In this document: in pieces, positions 7,573-16,969 of the stretch
Layout of the letters: every line of letters starts with the position of its first letter
How positions within the stretch are numbered: the first letter of the stretch is position 1
Source of the DNA: a virus
IMG/VR virus record: IMGVR_UViG_3300009149_000035
Span: 1-61,853 of that record
Length of the DNA: 61,853 nucleotides
Reading direction: 5' to 3' (one strand)
Notes under the pieces: model-generated
What the model saw: only the letters and a program-made list of their open reading frames with translations
What the model was told of the DNA's origin: nothing
Database searches by the model: none
Position numbers and translations under genes: made by a program

Positions 7573-8943
7573 TTATCCCGAGCAATCATCTCCCGGTTCT
7601 ACTCCAAAACCCATAACTCTACTGGGCCTATTTGATACTGCTTGGGAGAAATCTTTATTATTAATCTCTGTTAATGCTTCTATAAAATGTTTTTGTTTCA
7701 CAATTATAATCTGAGCTTTTGACATACTATTATCATAAAGGGCGATTAGAGCTGCTGTAATGCAAAGATCTTTTATATAGGCTCCGCTTAGTTTCTCGGT
7801 TTTCTTGACTATCTTGCTAAAGTCTACAGTCTTGTCCAGAATAAGATTTTCTGTGAATTTTTTAAACATTTTAAGTTTTAATTCGTGGGAAGGAACATCT
7901 AGAGTTATTACCCTATCAAATCGGCCAGGTCTGTTTTTGATAGCATTTTCGACTTTAGTTATTAAGTTCGTTGTTGCCAGTGTTATAACATTGTCAAAAC
8001 CTTCCAACCCATCCATTTTATTCATTAAATCAATAACAGCCCAGCCATTCTGGGATTCTCTATCTTCGGCGATGTAGTCTATGTCTTCTAATATCAAAAG
8101 TGTTGGGGCTAGATCTTTAGCCATATCGCATATAGTCGCTATATCATTTCTGCTTTGAATATGGGTTGGTAGCACATAGAGAACCGTTGTTTTAAGTTCT
8201 TTAGATAAAACTTTGCATACAAGCGTTTTTCCAGTCCCTGGACATCCAGATAATATTATACCTCTTTTTAATTGGATAGCATTCTTTTTAAGAATATCGG
8301 ATACGCTGAATAGTTTTTCGATATTATTTTGGATAACTGTTTTTATAGCTGGTTCTAATATTATATCATCCCACTCAATATCATTGTTTAATTGCAAGAA
8401 AGAACAATCGGCATTGAGCTTTTTGCCCTTATAAAAATTATTTTCTTTGCTATAGTCTTTCCACTTAAGAAAAAGATCGCAATTTTCTTCTGTCGAGAAA
8501 AATTCATAATAGAATGTATTTGAAGAATATCTTTTGTCTATTTTTACGCATATCTTCTTGTCTTTTTTATTTTTATAGAATAGATATGCCTCGAAATATG
8601 CATCAAAGAATTTTTCATTATCATATTGAACTTGAGATTTTCTTGATTGGGTTATAAACTCTTCATCTCTTATGGAAAAATCGCACTCTTTAGAAAAACC
8701 TTCGGATGTGAAGAAACCATTCATATTAAATTGCAGTAGATTATGGGAGTATGCGGGGCAATCTGAGGCTATAATGAATATACTCTTGTCTTTAAAAAAA
8801 GATTTTAATACGTTTGTCTCTAAATAGCTTCGACCATTTGCTTTTCTATATTCTTCTAAATTACAATTTTTAAGTAATATATTTTTTTCAGTTTCAGATA
8901 ATCCGGTATTATGATCTTTATTATAAAACATATTTTTTTGCAT
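7573..8943 (-). CDS. AAA+ ATPase (BCS1/Cdc48-like AAA module)
   Basis: 456 residues. The N-terminal ~220 residues are unrecognised. The C-terminal AAA module shows Walker A GCPGTGKT (233-240), Walker B TLLILEDID (281-289), sensor-1 ATTN (323-326) and the arginine finger segment RPGRFDR (338-344). The protein ends in a polar tail (GVEPGDDCSG). Such classical AAA proteins form hexamers that remodel or unfold proteins; the target cannot be inferred. A TAGGAGT ribosome site precedes the ATG. The DUF115-like gene follows eight bases downstream. Confidence 0.85.
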   Translation of the reverse strand: MQKNMFYNKDHNTGLSETEKNILLKNCNLEEYRKANGRSYLETNVLKSFFKDKSIFIIASDCPAYSHNLLQFNMNGFFTSEGFSKECDFSIRDEEFITQSRKSQVQYDNEKFFDAYFEAYLFYKNKKDKKICVKIDKRYSSNTFYYEFFSTEENCDLFLKWKDYSKENNFYKGKKLNADCSFLQLNNDIEWDDIILEPAIKTVIQNNIEKLFSVSDILKKNAIQLKRGIILSGCPGTGKTLVCKVLSKELKTTVLYVLPTHIQSRNDIATICDMAKDLAPTLLILEDIDYIAEDRESQNGWAVIDLMNKMDGLEGFDNVITLATTNLITKVENAIKNRPGRFDRVITLDVPSHELKLKMFKKFTENLILDKTVDFSKIVKKTEKLSGAYIKDLCITAALIALYDNSMSKAQIIIVKQKHFIEALTEINNKDFSQAVSNRPSRVMGFGVEPGDDCSG

Positions 8944-8951
8944 GTGTACTC

Positions 8952-9647
8952 CTATTCAAAAAGTCTATTTTCGAAATAATCCTTATTTTTATAACTATCT
9001 TTTGTTATTTTGCAAATTTCTAACGCTTTTTCTAATGATATTTTATTGTTTTTGCTATCACTGTCATCACAAAAAACAAGTTTTCTTTTGTGATCACATT
9101 TTTTAATCCAATTCAATCCGCGAGAGCAAGCGACCAGCGTATGAGGTTTATGGTCTTTATTTATTCCCCAAAAATCTGTTTGCTCTCCTCTATACTTGCA
9201 ATTATAACCTAAAAAAACAATTGGATCGCAGCCTAGAGAGTGGGCCAGTTGAAAGGCTAACGGACCAGAACTTCCGCGCCCAGAGAGTCTTAAAGGACTA
9301 TTTGTCAAATTATATGGAGTATGTAATAATTTAAAATGATAAGCTATGCCTTTAGGGTCTGCGGCGTCTCGTGAATAGAGAATAGATTTAATATTTTTAA
9401 GTTCTTTTTGACAGCTTAAGTACAGTTCGATATCTTGCCATAGAAGTATAGTTGTTTCTAATTTTTTAAAAGCCCTGTTAATACCGATTGTAAAAAGTCC
9501 ATTTAGCAAATGGGTTGGATAGTCGTTTAAGCTGGGAGAATTCCCTATAATAAAACACGGAACACCTATCAGTTTATTTTTCCATGCCGCTACTTGTTTA
9601 TGTTTATTCCATAAAGAATATTTTATCTGCAATTTACGTTTAATCAT
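8952..9647 (-). CDS. DUF115/MAF-like Rossmann protein
   Basis: 231 residues. CFIIGNSPSLND near residue 32 resembles the glycine-rich G(N/G)GPSL loop of DUF115 / motility-accessory-factor (6-hydroxymethylpterin pyrophosphokinase MptE-like) proteins. SGPLAFQLAHSLGCDPIVFLGYN is the second conserved region of that fold. Family members occur in glycosylation loci and phage genomes, and their reaction is mostly undefined. A second related protein lies at 30926-32284 next to glycosyltransferases, suggesting a shared glycan or nucleotide-sugar role. It overlaps the upstream HNH gene by eight bases and terminates with TAG. Confidence 0.65.
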   Translation of the reverse strand: MIKRKLQIKYSLWNKHKQVAAWKNKLIGVPCFIIGNSPSLNDYPTHLLNGLFTIGINRAFKKLETTILLWQDIELYLSCQKELKNIKSILYSRDAADPKGIAYHFKLLHTPYNLTNSPLRLSGRGSSGPLAFQLAHSLGCDPIVFLGYNCKYRGEQTDFWGINKDHKPHTLVACSRGLNWIKKCDHKRKLVFCDDSDSKNNKISLEKALEICKITKDSYKNKDYFENRLFE

Positions 9648-10275
9648 TTAGAATTTCAGCCTCGTAATCCTCTATCGCTTCTAAATTTTCTTGTTTAATA
9701 AATTTGGCCCAAGATTTTGGTCTTCTTTTTAAACTAATTGCGTAAATAGGGCTCCATTTGGGTTTCTTTGGAGGATGTAGTAATCTCATTCCTGCTTCTG
9801 CTGGAGTTCTATTTGCTTTCTTTGCATTTGCCTCAAGAGAACAAGTTACAAGATTGTTCCATGAGGTTTTTCCTCCTTTTGAGCGAGGTAATATGTGGTC
9901 TAGTGTTGCAGTTTTATAGGTTACTCTTTTTCCTGTATATTGACACTGGAACATATCTCGAATTAAGATATTGCGTCGTGACAGTTTTAAACTAGAATGT
10001 GGAACTCTACTATAATCTGTGCATACTATTATTTCTGGCCTTTTTAATGCTATATGTTGGGAGCGGATAACGGGGTAATCGACTATCTCGTCATGGGGGG
10101 TAACAAAGACATCCACCCATTCACTCCAAGTATATAGTAAATAAGATTCAGTATCTAAGAATTTTGCTCTACCATTTGTAACTTTGGTGATCGCCTTCTT
10201 TAATGTCTGGACACGAACTGCTGTCCAGTTTTTGTTTAAAACCAAGACCGGGCTATTTAATACGTCGTTTTCCAT
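9640..10275 (-). CDS. HNH endonuclease family protein with reduced zinc ligands
   Basis: 211 residues. The core TLDHILPRSKGGKTSWNNL (about residues 122-140) is the HNH motif with catalytic DH and N. The NRTPAEAGMRLL tail also matches the common bacterial/phage HNH family that starts with a beta-rich N-terminal half. In most members two CxxC pairs bind a structural zinc. Here only single cysteines remain (CQYTGK and TCSLEANAK), so zinc binding is probably lost. Ribosome site AAGGAT precedes the ATG. It may be a nicking or restriction-type nuclease rather than a homing enzyme, since it sits in operon order without disrupting a gene. Confidence 0.75.
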   Translation of the reverse strand: MENDVLNSPVLVLNKNWTAVRVQTLKKAITKVTNGRAKFLDTESYLLYTWSEWVDVFVTPHDEIVDYPVIRSQHIALKRPEIIVCTDYSRVPHSSLKLSRRNILIRDMFQCQYTGKRVTYKTATLDHILPRSKGGKTSWNNLVTCSLEANAKKANRTPAEAGMRLLHPPKKPKWSPIYAISLKRRPKSWAKFIKQENLEAIEDYEAEILND

Positions 10276-10278
10276 TTT

Positions 10279-10788
10279 TTAATCCTTAAATAGACATTCG
10301 TTAAAATCTTTTACCATCTGTTTATCTAGATCTATCATATTTATCGTCAATAAGCCACAGTATTTTTGGGCGATACTAACCATGTTAGTTGCAACTATTT
10401 TTTTATTTAGGCAACAACATCCTGTTCCTAAGCCAGTAAAGGCAATAGATTTTATTTTATTTTTAATTGCAGAATCTAAAATTCTATTCATAACTATATT
10501 TATAGAATATATACTCGTATTGCTATTGGGAGTCATGTTTATAACAGCATGATAAATGATTTTTACGCCATTCTTGATTAGTTTTCCTCCCGAAGTTTTA
10601 TAAAAATCACCTTCTTTTATAGACAATTGTTTTTTTTTATATATTTCTATTTCATTTTTGGTAATATTTCCTGCGGCAGATAGAATAGAGCCAGATGCTC
10701 CTTTGTTATTTATAAATAGCCCATTAGTCGGGCTAACGATAGCTTCTGAATCTGTCTTTATTATGTTTGCTTGAGATACGATTATCAT
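10279..10788 (-). CDS. Macrodomain protein (ADP-ribose binding or hydrolase)
   Basis: 169 residues, a stand-alone macrodomain. IVSPTNG near residue 17 corresponds to the IVNAAN loop. GASGSILSAAG matches the catalytic glycine-rich loop. GDFYKTSGGKL and IIYHAV match the next conserved strands, and AFTGLGTG is the diphosphate-binding loop. Macrodomains bind ADP-ribose and many remove it from proteins or DNA, as DarG does for DarT-modified thymidine. Its ATG overlaps the sigma-factor stop as ATGA, so the two are translationally coupled. With NADAR (34839) and nicotinamidase (23510) it suggests a counter-ADP-ribosylation function; this is inference. Confidence 0.82.
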   Translation of the reverse strand: MIIVSQANIIKTDSEAIVSPTNGLFINNKGASGSILSAAGNITKNEIEIYKKKQLSIKEGDFYKTSGGKLIKNGVKIIYHAVINMTPNSNTSIYSINIVMNRILDSAIKNKIKSIAFTGLGTGCCCLNKKIVATNMVSIAQKYCGLLTINMIDLDKQMVKDFNECLFKD

Positions 10789-11591
10789 ACTATCTTATCC
10801 CTGCAAGAAAAAATCTCTGTAAATTCTTTTAGATACTGTTGGTTTTTCGATATCTTGGTTTTTATTTTTTTTAAGATCGCTTTGTGCATTTGACTGATAT
10901 GGGATTCGGTTGTATTCTGTCGGATGGCTATTTCTCTCATTGTTAGTTTTTCATAATAATATAAATAAACAATTACACGCTCGGTAGAGCGTAATCCTTT
11001 TCCTAAAAATTTACTCAGAAACTCTCGTCGTATAATTTTAATATCTGGCGAAGGAACATCGGATTTTAGGTAAAGATTAAAATCTTTTTTTACATCTTCA
11101 TCTTCACCCAAACAGGATGATGTGTCTAAGCTAGAACACATAGTTGCTTTAAATTTTTTAGGATTTTTTATATACTCGAAAGTATCTATTCCAGCTTTAT
11201 TAACGGCAGATAAAAATTCAGCCTTTTCTCCTGTCTCTACTTCTAACTCTTCTATAGCTTTTTCTATTTTAGATTGTCTGATTCTAACGCTTCTAGGAAC
11301 CCAATCATTAGAGCGTAAGCCATCGATCATAGAACCTCTAATTCTCGAATAAGCATATGTTTCGAATTTAATGTCGCGATTGAGGTCGAAACTTTCGATA
11401 GCTTTAAATAGCCCATCGACTCCATGCGAAGCTAATTCGTCGCTAGAGACTTTATAATTTATTTTTTTAGATACGTTTCTGGCTATTTTTTCTACTAAGC
11501 TATAATAATGTTTTACGAGTTCGTTTCTTTTTTCTTGTTTATTTGTTTTTTTAAATACTTTCCACAAGATAGATAATTCGGTTTTAGTCAT
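10785..11591 (-). CDS. FliA/WhiG-type sigma factor
   Basis: 268 residues. Region 2 is clear: KFETYAYSRIRGSMIDGLR with the NDWVPRSVR segment (~75-105) that is diagnostic of the sigma-28 (FliA/WhiG/SigB-like) class. Region 4 is the C-terminal HTH around ERVIVYLYYYEKLTMREIA and TESHISQMHKAIL (~205-245). The middle part is divergent and acidic. A strong GGAGGAG site precedes the ATG. Phage sigma factors of this type redirect host RNA polymerase to later phage promoters, so it is a candidate activator of the rightward virion block. The macrodomain gene is coupled to its stop codon. Confidence 0.88.
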   Translation of the reverse strand: MTKTELSILWKVFKKTNKQEKRNELVKHYYSLVEKIARNVSKKINYKVSSDELASHGVDGLFKAIESFDLNRDIKFETYAYSRIRGSMIDGLRSNDWVPRSVRIRQSKIEKAIEELEVETGEKAEFLSAVNKAGIDTFEYIKNPKKFKATMCSSLDTSSCLGEDEDVKKDFNLYLKSDVPSPDIKIIRREFLSKFLGKGLRSTERVIVYLYYYEKLTMREIAIRQNTTESHISQMHKAILKKIKTKISKNQQYLKEFTEIFSCRDKIV

Positions 11592-11662
11592 TCACTCCTC
11601 CATAATGTAATATGTACATTATATGCCCTTAAGATGATAAATATTGTTTTTAATTCGAGAGT

Positions 11663-11983
11663 TTAGCGTTTGGAAGTTAAGCCACGTCCAGCCACTTTTT
11701 GCCATTTAGATAATGGGGGATTCTTTTTTTGATCTAATAGCTGTTTATACCTTGGCATAGCTAGAAGTTTGATTAAAAGATGGTGAGCATTGTCGTCATC
11801 AATGTTTATAATATCAAACCAGCCCCAAGCACAGAGATCATTGTATAATTTTACTGTATCAGGAGTCATTCCCTGAACCGGATCGGTTAGGGCTCTGTAT
11901 ATATTATTATAGATTTTTTCTGCCCAATCTATAGCTAAGTCTTTTATCTCTTGGTCCAATTTGTATTTCTCATTTTCGCTCAT
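11663..11983 (-). CDS. Hypothetical protein
   Basis: 106 residues, acidic N-terminus and basic C-terminus (GRGLTSKR). I do not recognise a domain. The frame begins right after the helicase stop (ATG at 11983, helicase stop at 11984-11986). The close packing suggests co-translation with the helicase. Confidence 0.7.
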   Translation of the reverse strand: MSENEKYKLDQEIKDLAIDWAEKIYNNIYRALTDPVQGMTPDTVKLYNDLCAWGWFDIINIDDDNAHHLLIKLLAMPRYKQLLDQKKNPPLSKWQKVAGRGLTSKR

Positions 11984-14900
11984 TTATTTTCTCCCAAAAC
12001 AAGTTTTCCTATACCAATTAGTTTTAGCAAAAGTGCTTCTGTCCGACATTCCCATTTTATTTCTAATTTGAGTAGCCATATGCTCTTCAAATTCCGCTTC
12101 CGTTTCTTCTTGCTCAATCTGTCGCTTAACCGCTTCTATCAGTTGTTGTTCTATATCTTGCAATCTATTTTTTACACTTTGTGTTTTTTCTGATTCTGAT
12201 AAAGAAAAAAGTTCTAATTGCTCTTTTGTTAATTTCATAACGATTTCGGCAACTTCTATTTTCGAATCAACTCTTTGTTTAAAGTCTTCATCTTCTGTTC
12301 CTTCCGCAATAACAGATTTAATTCTAACTGGCAATTTGCTTGTTATTCTGTAACCTCTACCTTTCATCTGTTCGTTAGAGGCCGGAGTCCAATCAAAGTC
12401 ATTTTCTATAACATCTTCAACAACATTTGGAAAATCTAAGCCCGTTCCGCCCGCCTGTATCATTAATACCATAGCTTTTATGTCGCTATTTGGATCTTTA
12501 AAATTAGTTATATTTTCAGACCTGGTCTTTTTATGCATCCCTCCTATTATAATTCCTACTTGGCCCCCTTCTCCTATAGAATCTAGTATTCTTTGCAGTC
12601 CATATTCCAAATACTTAGCAGCAGCTTTGAAAGCAGTGAAAATCATTATTTTCTTTCCACTTTTTAATATCGGTTCTGCGAGTGATAATGAATGTGGAGT
12701 TTTGGCAAGAGCTAAACAGTCTCTTGTAGCCATCATAACAGAAATTGGCAATTCTGGTTTTTTATATCCAGAGACTTTTGAACTTACACACTTGTATAAA
12801 TTGGCCTGGTCAACTTGAGCAAATTCGTCATCGACATAAAGTTCTGGCATATCTTCTCTAATATCTTTTTTGGTTCTAGCTATATATACCCCAAAATTTA
12901 TCAACCATTCTTTTAGTTTATTCGCGGCTTTTATCTGTTCCTCTATACTAGTGTCTTCCCAGCCATAACGCCCAGGTTTCATTCCTCCGAACTCTTTGGC
13001 AAAATTAGCAAAGCTCAATTTACCTAATGGATGGTTTATAGCCTTCAGTTGGTTATATACGTCAACGGGCCTATTCGCAACAACAGTTGCACTCGCTCCC
13101 CAAACAAAAGGAATTTGATATTCTGCTAATTTAACCTTGTCTTTATCTACGTCAATAACGTCAGATATATTTTGTATATTTTCCGTTCTAGATGCTCCAC
13201 TGTTTTTAACACTATGGCATTCGTCCAGTATTAGGCAAGTAATTTTTCCGCTTCTAACATAATCTTGTAATTTTTTAACAGTTGCTTCTCTAGTACTTTT
13301 GGTTTGGAACATAGGATATGTTAAAACATTCCATGTTTTTAATTCGTCTGGACTGAGAGATATGTCTTCGGGGTTATGCTTCGCAAACTTTTCTATCTCA
13401 CTAGCCCATTGTTCTTGAGCAACGGTAAGCGTAATTATTAAACAGCTTCCGCCAGAATTTTTCATTCTCATATCGGCAGCTATGATAGTCTCTATTGTGT
13501 TATGGCAAATTAAATTATCAGAAATATAGTTGTGGTTTTCTTCGATACTTAAATCATAAATATATCCATCGTGGGAGATCTCTTCTACGGAAATTATTTT
13601 CTCATATTGAAGATCATTATTTTTTAATTTTTCTAGTGATTGGATACAGTTTTCTACATCTTTTATTTCTATATGCTCTAAAACGGCAGTTGTCGAATTT
13701 GTCCATTTTGATCTTTTTAATTGGGCATATTCATTTATTATTTTAGAATTTCTAAACTTTTTCAATTTATTAATAACATTTTCTATACTATCATCGTTCA
13801 TCCATTTGTCTCCGGAAATATAGGCGTCGTCATTAAGCCCTATTATTTTGGGTGGCAATTTGTATTTTTTAAAAAACGGTTCTAACGCCAAATAGATGGG
13901 TTTTCCTTCTTTATTATAGTTATATTTTACGTCAGTAAATTTATTATATTTTTTAGTTTTATAAACATATGAAAATTTTATTTCTCGCATAAAAATATCC
14001 ATGCCACTTCCTACAATTTTTAATTCATAATATGGACGTTTTATTTTTGTCCCGTTTGTGGAACACTTCATCATTTTTCTATAGGTGCAAAAGATGTTAA
14101 ATCTTTGTAATAATAATGAAATTTGATAAATGAGTTTTTGACTAGCTGAGGTTACGGCAATTCCTCTAGCTTGATTACTAGTGTATCCTTCAGCGTCAAA
14201 GAATGCTTGTAAGAAATATTTCACAACCTCATCCGAAGAATTCATAATAAACTCTGGAACAACTCTGTCTTTAGATTTTAGCCCCCATGCATATCCTAGA
14301 CTTTCAAGATATTTTTTATAATTAACAGATGTTAGTTCCATACGATTAATCTGATTTCCATGTCTTATTATTTTTTTAATTCTAGGTTCTATCTTTTTTA
14401 TTGATCTGTATTTTGTTATATTAAGGCTTTTGATAATTTTTGATAAATTTTCTAAAATATTTTTATCTTTTTGGTTTATACTTAAGCTCGTTTGAGAATG
14501 TATTTTATTATCAAGTTCACACCCTTCTGCTATTTGCCAGGCAATTAAATAGGCAAGATCTTTTTTTGTATTATTTGGCTCATGTATAGAAAATTGATTT
14601 GAAGATGAACAAATCCGATCTCCGACAGACAGGTCATTTTTCCATCCGTTTTCAGTTAAGAATTTGTGTGCTCTTGTTACAACTGTTTCTTTGCCATTAT
14701 CTGTTTTGTATTTAATCAGTTTTCCTTTAAATCTTTCCCTATACAACTTATTTACTTTTCCTCTAACAACCTTCCCGTCGTTATTAATACTATGGACGCA
14801 TAAATCTACATTTAGATCTCCCCATTCTTCATTTTCTTTTACGGAAGATATTTTTTTTGCAAATTTATTCCATATGTCTTGGATTTCAAAGTCTCCTAAA

Positions 14901-16537
14901 TTTGTTTGGACATGTGATGTTCCAATTTTGCATTTTCCCACGCCGGTTGCATCGCCTAAAAGGGCAGAGTTTCTACCGTAAAGGAAGGCCACGCCTTCGC
15001 GTTGAAGAGGATAAAGAGCAAAATCAAATTCTTTGCCGTCTTTAACTATTTTTTTATTATAAGTATCTAATTCTTTTATAAACTTATCATGATCATTAAC
15101 TTTAGTTGTCCTTCTGTTTCCGGCGGCGTCAGTAAAGCCGACTTCTTTTTGATAGCCATCCAGATCCCCTTCTACTCTTGTAGTTTCTACTACACCTTCG
15201 GAAACTAAGCCTGCTATAATTTTATTAAGATTCCTGGTGTCAAATCCATATTTTTTGAATATCATACTCAACTGTCTATATTGGTTATAATCACCTTTAA
15301 TCAAATATGCATAGTTATATCCGCCACCATCGCCGGGATAATCAGGATCTTTTTTATCCGCTGGATCGTATGGATTAGAGATGTCTGGAATAACCCCTGA
15401 AAATCTACTTTCGTCTTTTCCAAAAGCGGGACAAATAAATTTTATAATATCTAATAAAGTCTTGCCCTCTTTAGTGCCTTTTTTTAAGTATGAAATAGCA
15501 ATATGCCACTTTCCTTTAGTGTTCTCCAAAACATTTACGACATTTAACTGTATCCCCTTATCTGTAATAATAACTTGGCTAGCCGGTTTTGGCTGATCAA
15601 TTTTATCAGGGACCTGTTCTAATAATGCTTCTAACGGGGCTACGTCAAATTCATTTTTTAATGCGTTTATTAATGTTGTTATCAAAACCTTATCTGGATT
15701 TGTAAATATCCTGGCATGATCATGCTTACTATAGCCTATAGTATAATTTTCTTTTAGATTTCGTATAGTCTCATTCCAGAGAGTTGACCATCTTCCTAGA
15801 ATTACTGTTAATTTCCCGTTCGCTAATTCTACCTTTTTAATTTGAAATTTCTGTATGTCATCTTTACTATATTCACTATCTTCTTCTGTAGGTTTTTTTA
15901 TTTCGTCAGCTTTTTCATCGCGGATGAACATTTCAGACGTATCGTAGCCATAGCCTGCAAGTAAATCTTTAAGGAAAACAGTAAATCGTGGGTCTATCTG
16001 GTAGAGGTCTAATCCTCCTTTTTTGTCTTTATAAAAAGCCTTCCAAGCGTTCGATGCGTTTTGTCCCATCTCTCCTAGCTTTGCCCCGACAAGACGCAAC
16101 ATACTATTATATTTCTGCGGTGTTAAACTGAAGATGTAATAACTATCATTCCCCCATCGGTTTCTTCCTTTATATAAAACTTTGTTCTGCTCTACAGGAG
16201 TAGTATTTGGAACTTCCGATTGCCCTTGAGCTTCATTGATCGCTTTTTGTATATCTGCATATAGTTGTTCCCACGTTCCCGCCAGTTGTGTTTTTTTATA
16301 TTTCCCTAAAGACTGAACAGCCGCAACAGCTTGTTGTATAGGCAGTTGAGTTCTATCACTTACTGGGAGCCGAGCAATATACTGAAAATTAGAGTTTACA
16401 TAGTCTGTTTTGTTGAATCCTTGATCGTCAAAAGTCGTTGGAGCCCCTAATCCATACATTTGTTGTACTATCTGTATTAGTGATACAACTGCTGGTCCTT
16501 GTATACTCATATTTGCTTGTGATATTTTGTATCTCAT
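11984..16537 (-). CDS. SNF2-like DEAD/H helicase with P-loop intein and long N-terminal region
   Basis: 1517-residue precursor (about 1039 after splicing). Residues 1-~500 are an unrecognised N-terminal region. The helicase core then begins with FDFALYPLQREGVAFLYG (Q-motif region) and the Walker A GDATGVGK | intein | TIETI. After the intein come LIITLTVAQEQW (Ia), LILDECHS (Walker B, DECH), WGASAT (III), and a C-terminal helicase lobe with MIFTAFKAA, MIQAGGTGLDF (V) and EQMKGRGYR (VI). This is a superfamily 2 SNF2-type translocase. Likely roles are DNA remodelling, repair or recombination-dependent replication. The C-terminus is coiled and charged. N-terminal MRYKISQANM resembles short tags on other proteins here. 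The ribosome site is weak. Confidence 0.87.
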   Translation of the reverse strand: MRYKISQANMSIQGPAVVSLIQIVQQMYGLGAPTTFDDQGFNKTDYVNSNFQYIARLPVSDRTQLPIQQAVAAVQSLGKYKKTQLAGTWEQLYADIQKAINEAQGQSEVPNTTPVEQNKVLYKGRNRWGNDSYYIFSLTPQKYNSMLRLVGAKLGEMGQNASNAWKAFYKDKKGGLDLYQIDPRFTVFLKDLLAGYGYDTSEMFIRDEKADEIKKPTEEDSEYSKDDIQKFQIKKVELANGKLTVILGRWSTLWNETIRNLKENYTIGYSKHDHARIFTNPDKVLITTLINALKNEFDVAPLEALLEQVPDKIDQPKPASQVIITDKGIQLNVVNVLENTKGKWHIAISYLKKGTKEGKTLLDIIKFICPAFGKDESRFSGVIPDISNPYDPADKKDPDYPGDGGGYNYAYLIKGDYNQYRQLSMIFKKYGFDTRNLNKIIAGLVSEGVVETTRVEGDLDGYQKEVGFTDAAGNRRTTKVNDHDKFIKELDTYNKKIVKDGKEFDFALYPLQREGVAFLYGRNSALLGDATGVGKCKIGTSHVQTNLGDFEIQDIWNKFAKKISSVKENEEWGDLNVDLCVHSINNDGKVVRGKVNKLYRERFKGKLIKYKTDNGKETVVTRAHKFLTENGWKNDLSVGDRICSSSNQFSIHEPNNTKKDLAYLIAWQIAEGCELDNKIHSQTSLSINQKDKNILENLSKIIKSLNITKYRSIKKIEPRIKKIIRHGNQINRMELTSVNYKKYLESLGYAWGLKSKDRVVPEFIMNSSDEVVKYFLQAFFDAEGYTSNQARGIAVTSASQKLIYQISLLLQRFNIFCTYRKMMKCSTNGTKIKRPYYELKIVGSGMDIFMREIKFSYVYKTKKYNKFTDVKYNYNKEGKPIYLALEPFFKKYKLPPKIIGLNDDAYISGDKWMNDDSIENVINKLKKFRNSKIINEYAQLKRSKWTNSTTAVLEHIEIKDVENCIQSLEKLKNNDLQYEKIISVEEISHDGYIYDLSIEENHNYISDNLICHNTIETIIAADMRMKNSGGSCLIITLTVAQEQWASEIEKFAKHNPEDISLSPDELKTWNVLTYPMFQTKSTREATVKKLQDYVRSGKITCLILDECHSVKNSGASRTENIQNISDVIDVDKDKVKLAEYQIPFVWGASATVVANRPVDVYNQLKAINHPLGKLSFANFAKEFGGMKPGRYGWEDTSIEEQIKAANKLKEWLINFGVYIARTKKDIREDMPELYVDDEFAQVDQANLYKCVSSKVSGYKKPELPISVMMATRDCLALAKTPHSLSLAEPILKSGKKIMIFTAFKAAAKYLEYGLQRILDSIGEGGQVGIIIGGMHKKTRSENITNFKDPNSDIKAMVLMIQAGGTGLDFPNVVEDVIENDFDWTPASNEQMKGRGYRITSKLPVRIKSVIAEGTEDEDFKQRVDSKIEVAEIVMKLTKEQLELFSLSESEKTQSVKNRLQDIEQQLIEAVKRQIEQEETEAEFEEHMATQIRNKMGMSDRSTFAKTNWYRKTCFGRK
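13499..14932 (-). mobile_element. Intein in the helicase Walker A motif, LAGLIDADG type
   Basis: 478 residues inserted exactly between GVGK and T of the ATP-binding loop. Class 1 signals: Cys1 (CKIGTSHVQTNLGDFEI), block B TRAHKFLTENGW, block F GYIYDLSIEENHNY, and block G LICHN followed by Thr+1. LAGLIDADG helices LIAWQIAEG and FLQAFFDAEG indicate a potentially active homing endonuclease. Insertion into a P-loop is a recurrent intein strategy because the site is conserved. Confidence 0.92.
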
Positions 16538-16622
16538 TATTTTAATCCAAAAAAGTTATTATTTATTTTCTAAATATAAATATATTGTCCTTTTAAAAAT
16601 AAAGAATAGAGACATATTATCC

Positions 16623-16880
16623 CTATTTATTATAAAAAGGTTTTAACGGGGTAAATCGAATTATTGCTGATCGGACTATAGAAAAGTCAGTATTGCAATT
16701 GGATATCTCTTTAGACAATTCTTCTCCAGCATCCCAAGAACGAACTAGTATTTGAGTTTTGGAGACTTTTTGTAATATTCCATATACATTTATTGGCACG
16801 ACATTCCCAACATTTTCGGCGTGATCAAGAATTTCAACCTTTACAGGGTGTCCTATCCATTTCTTGCCGACTCGTTTCAT
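16623..16880 (-). CDS. Hypothetical small beta-rich protein
   Basis: 85 residues from ATG 16880, chosen because TTGGAG forms its ribosome site; an upstream TTG in frame is part of that site. The sequence reads like a small KOW/SH3-type fold (GHPVKVEIL..., VYGILQKVSKTQILV), but I cannot assign a family. Ends with TAG. Confidence 0.6.
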   Translation of the reverse strand: MKRVGKKWIGHPVKVEILDHAENVGNVVPINVYGILQKVSKTQILVRSWDAGEELSKEISNCNTDFSIVRSAIIRFTPLKPFYNK

Positions 16881-16969
16881 AGAATACTCCAATAAGTAAA
16901 AATGACAAAAACTTCTATACTATAATGTCGCGTAATAGAGCATTTTCCTTTAATGTTTGTTAAAAATAC

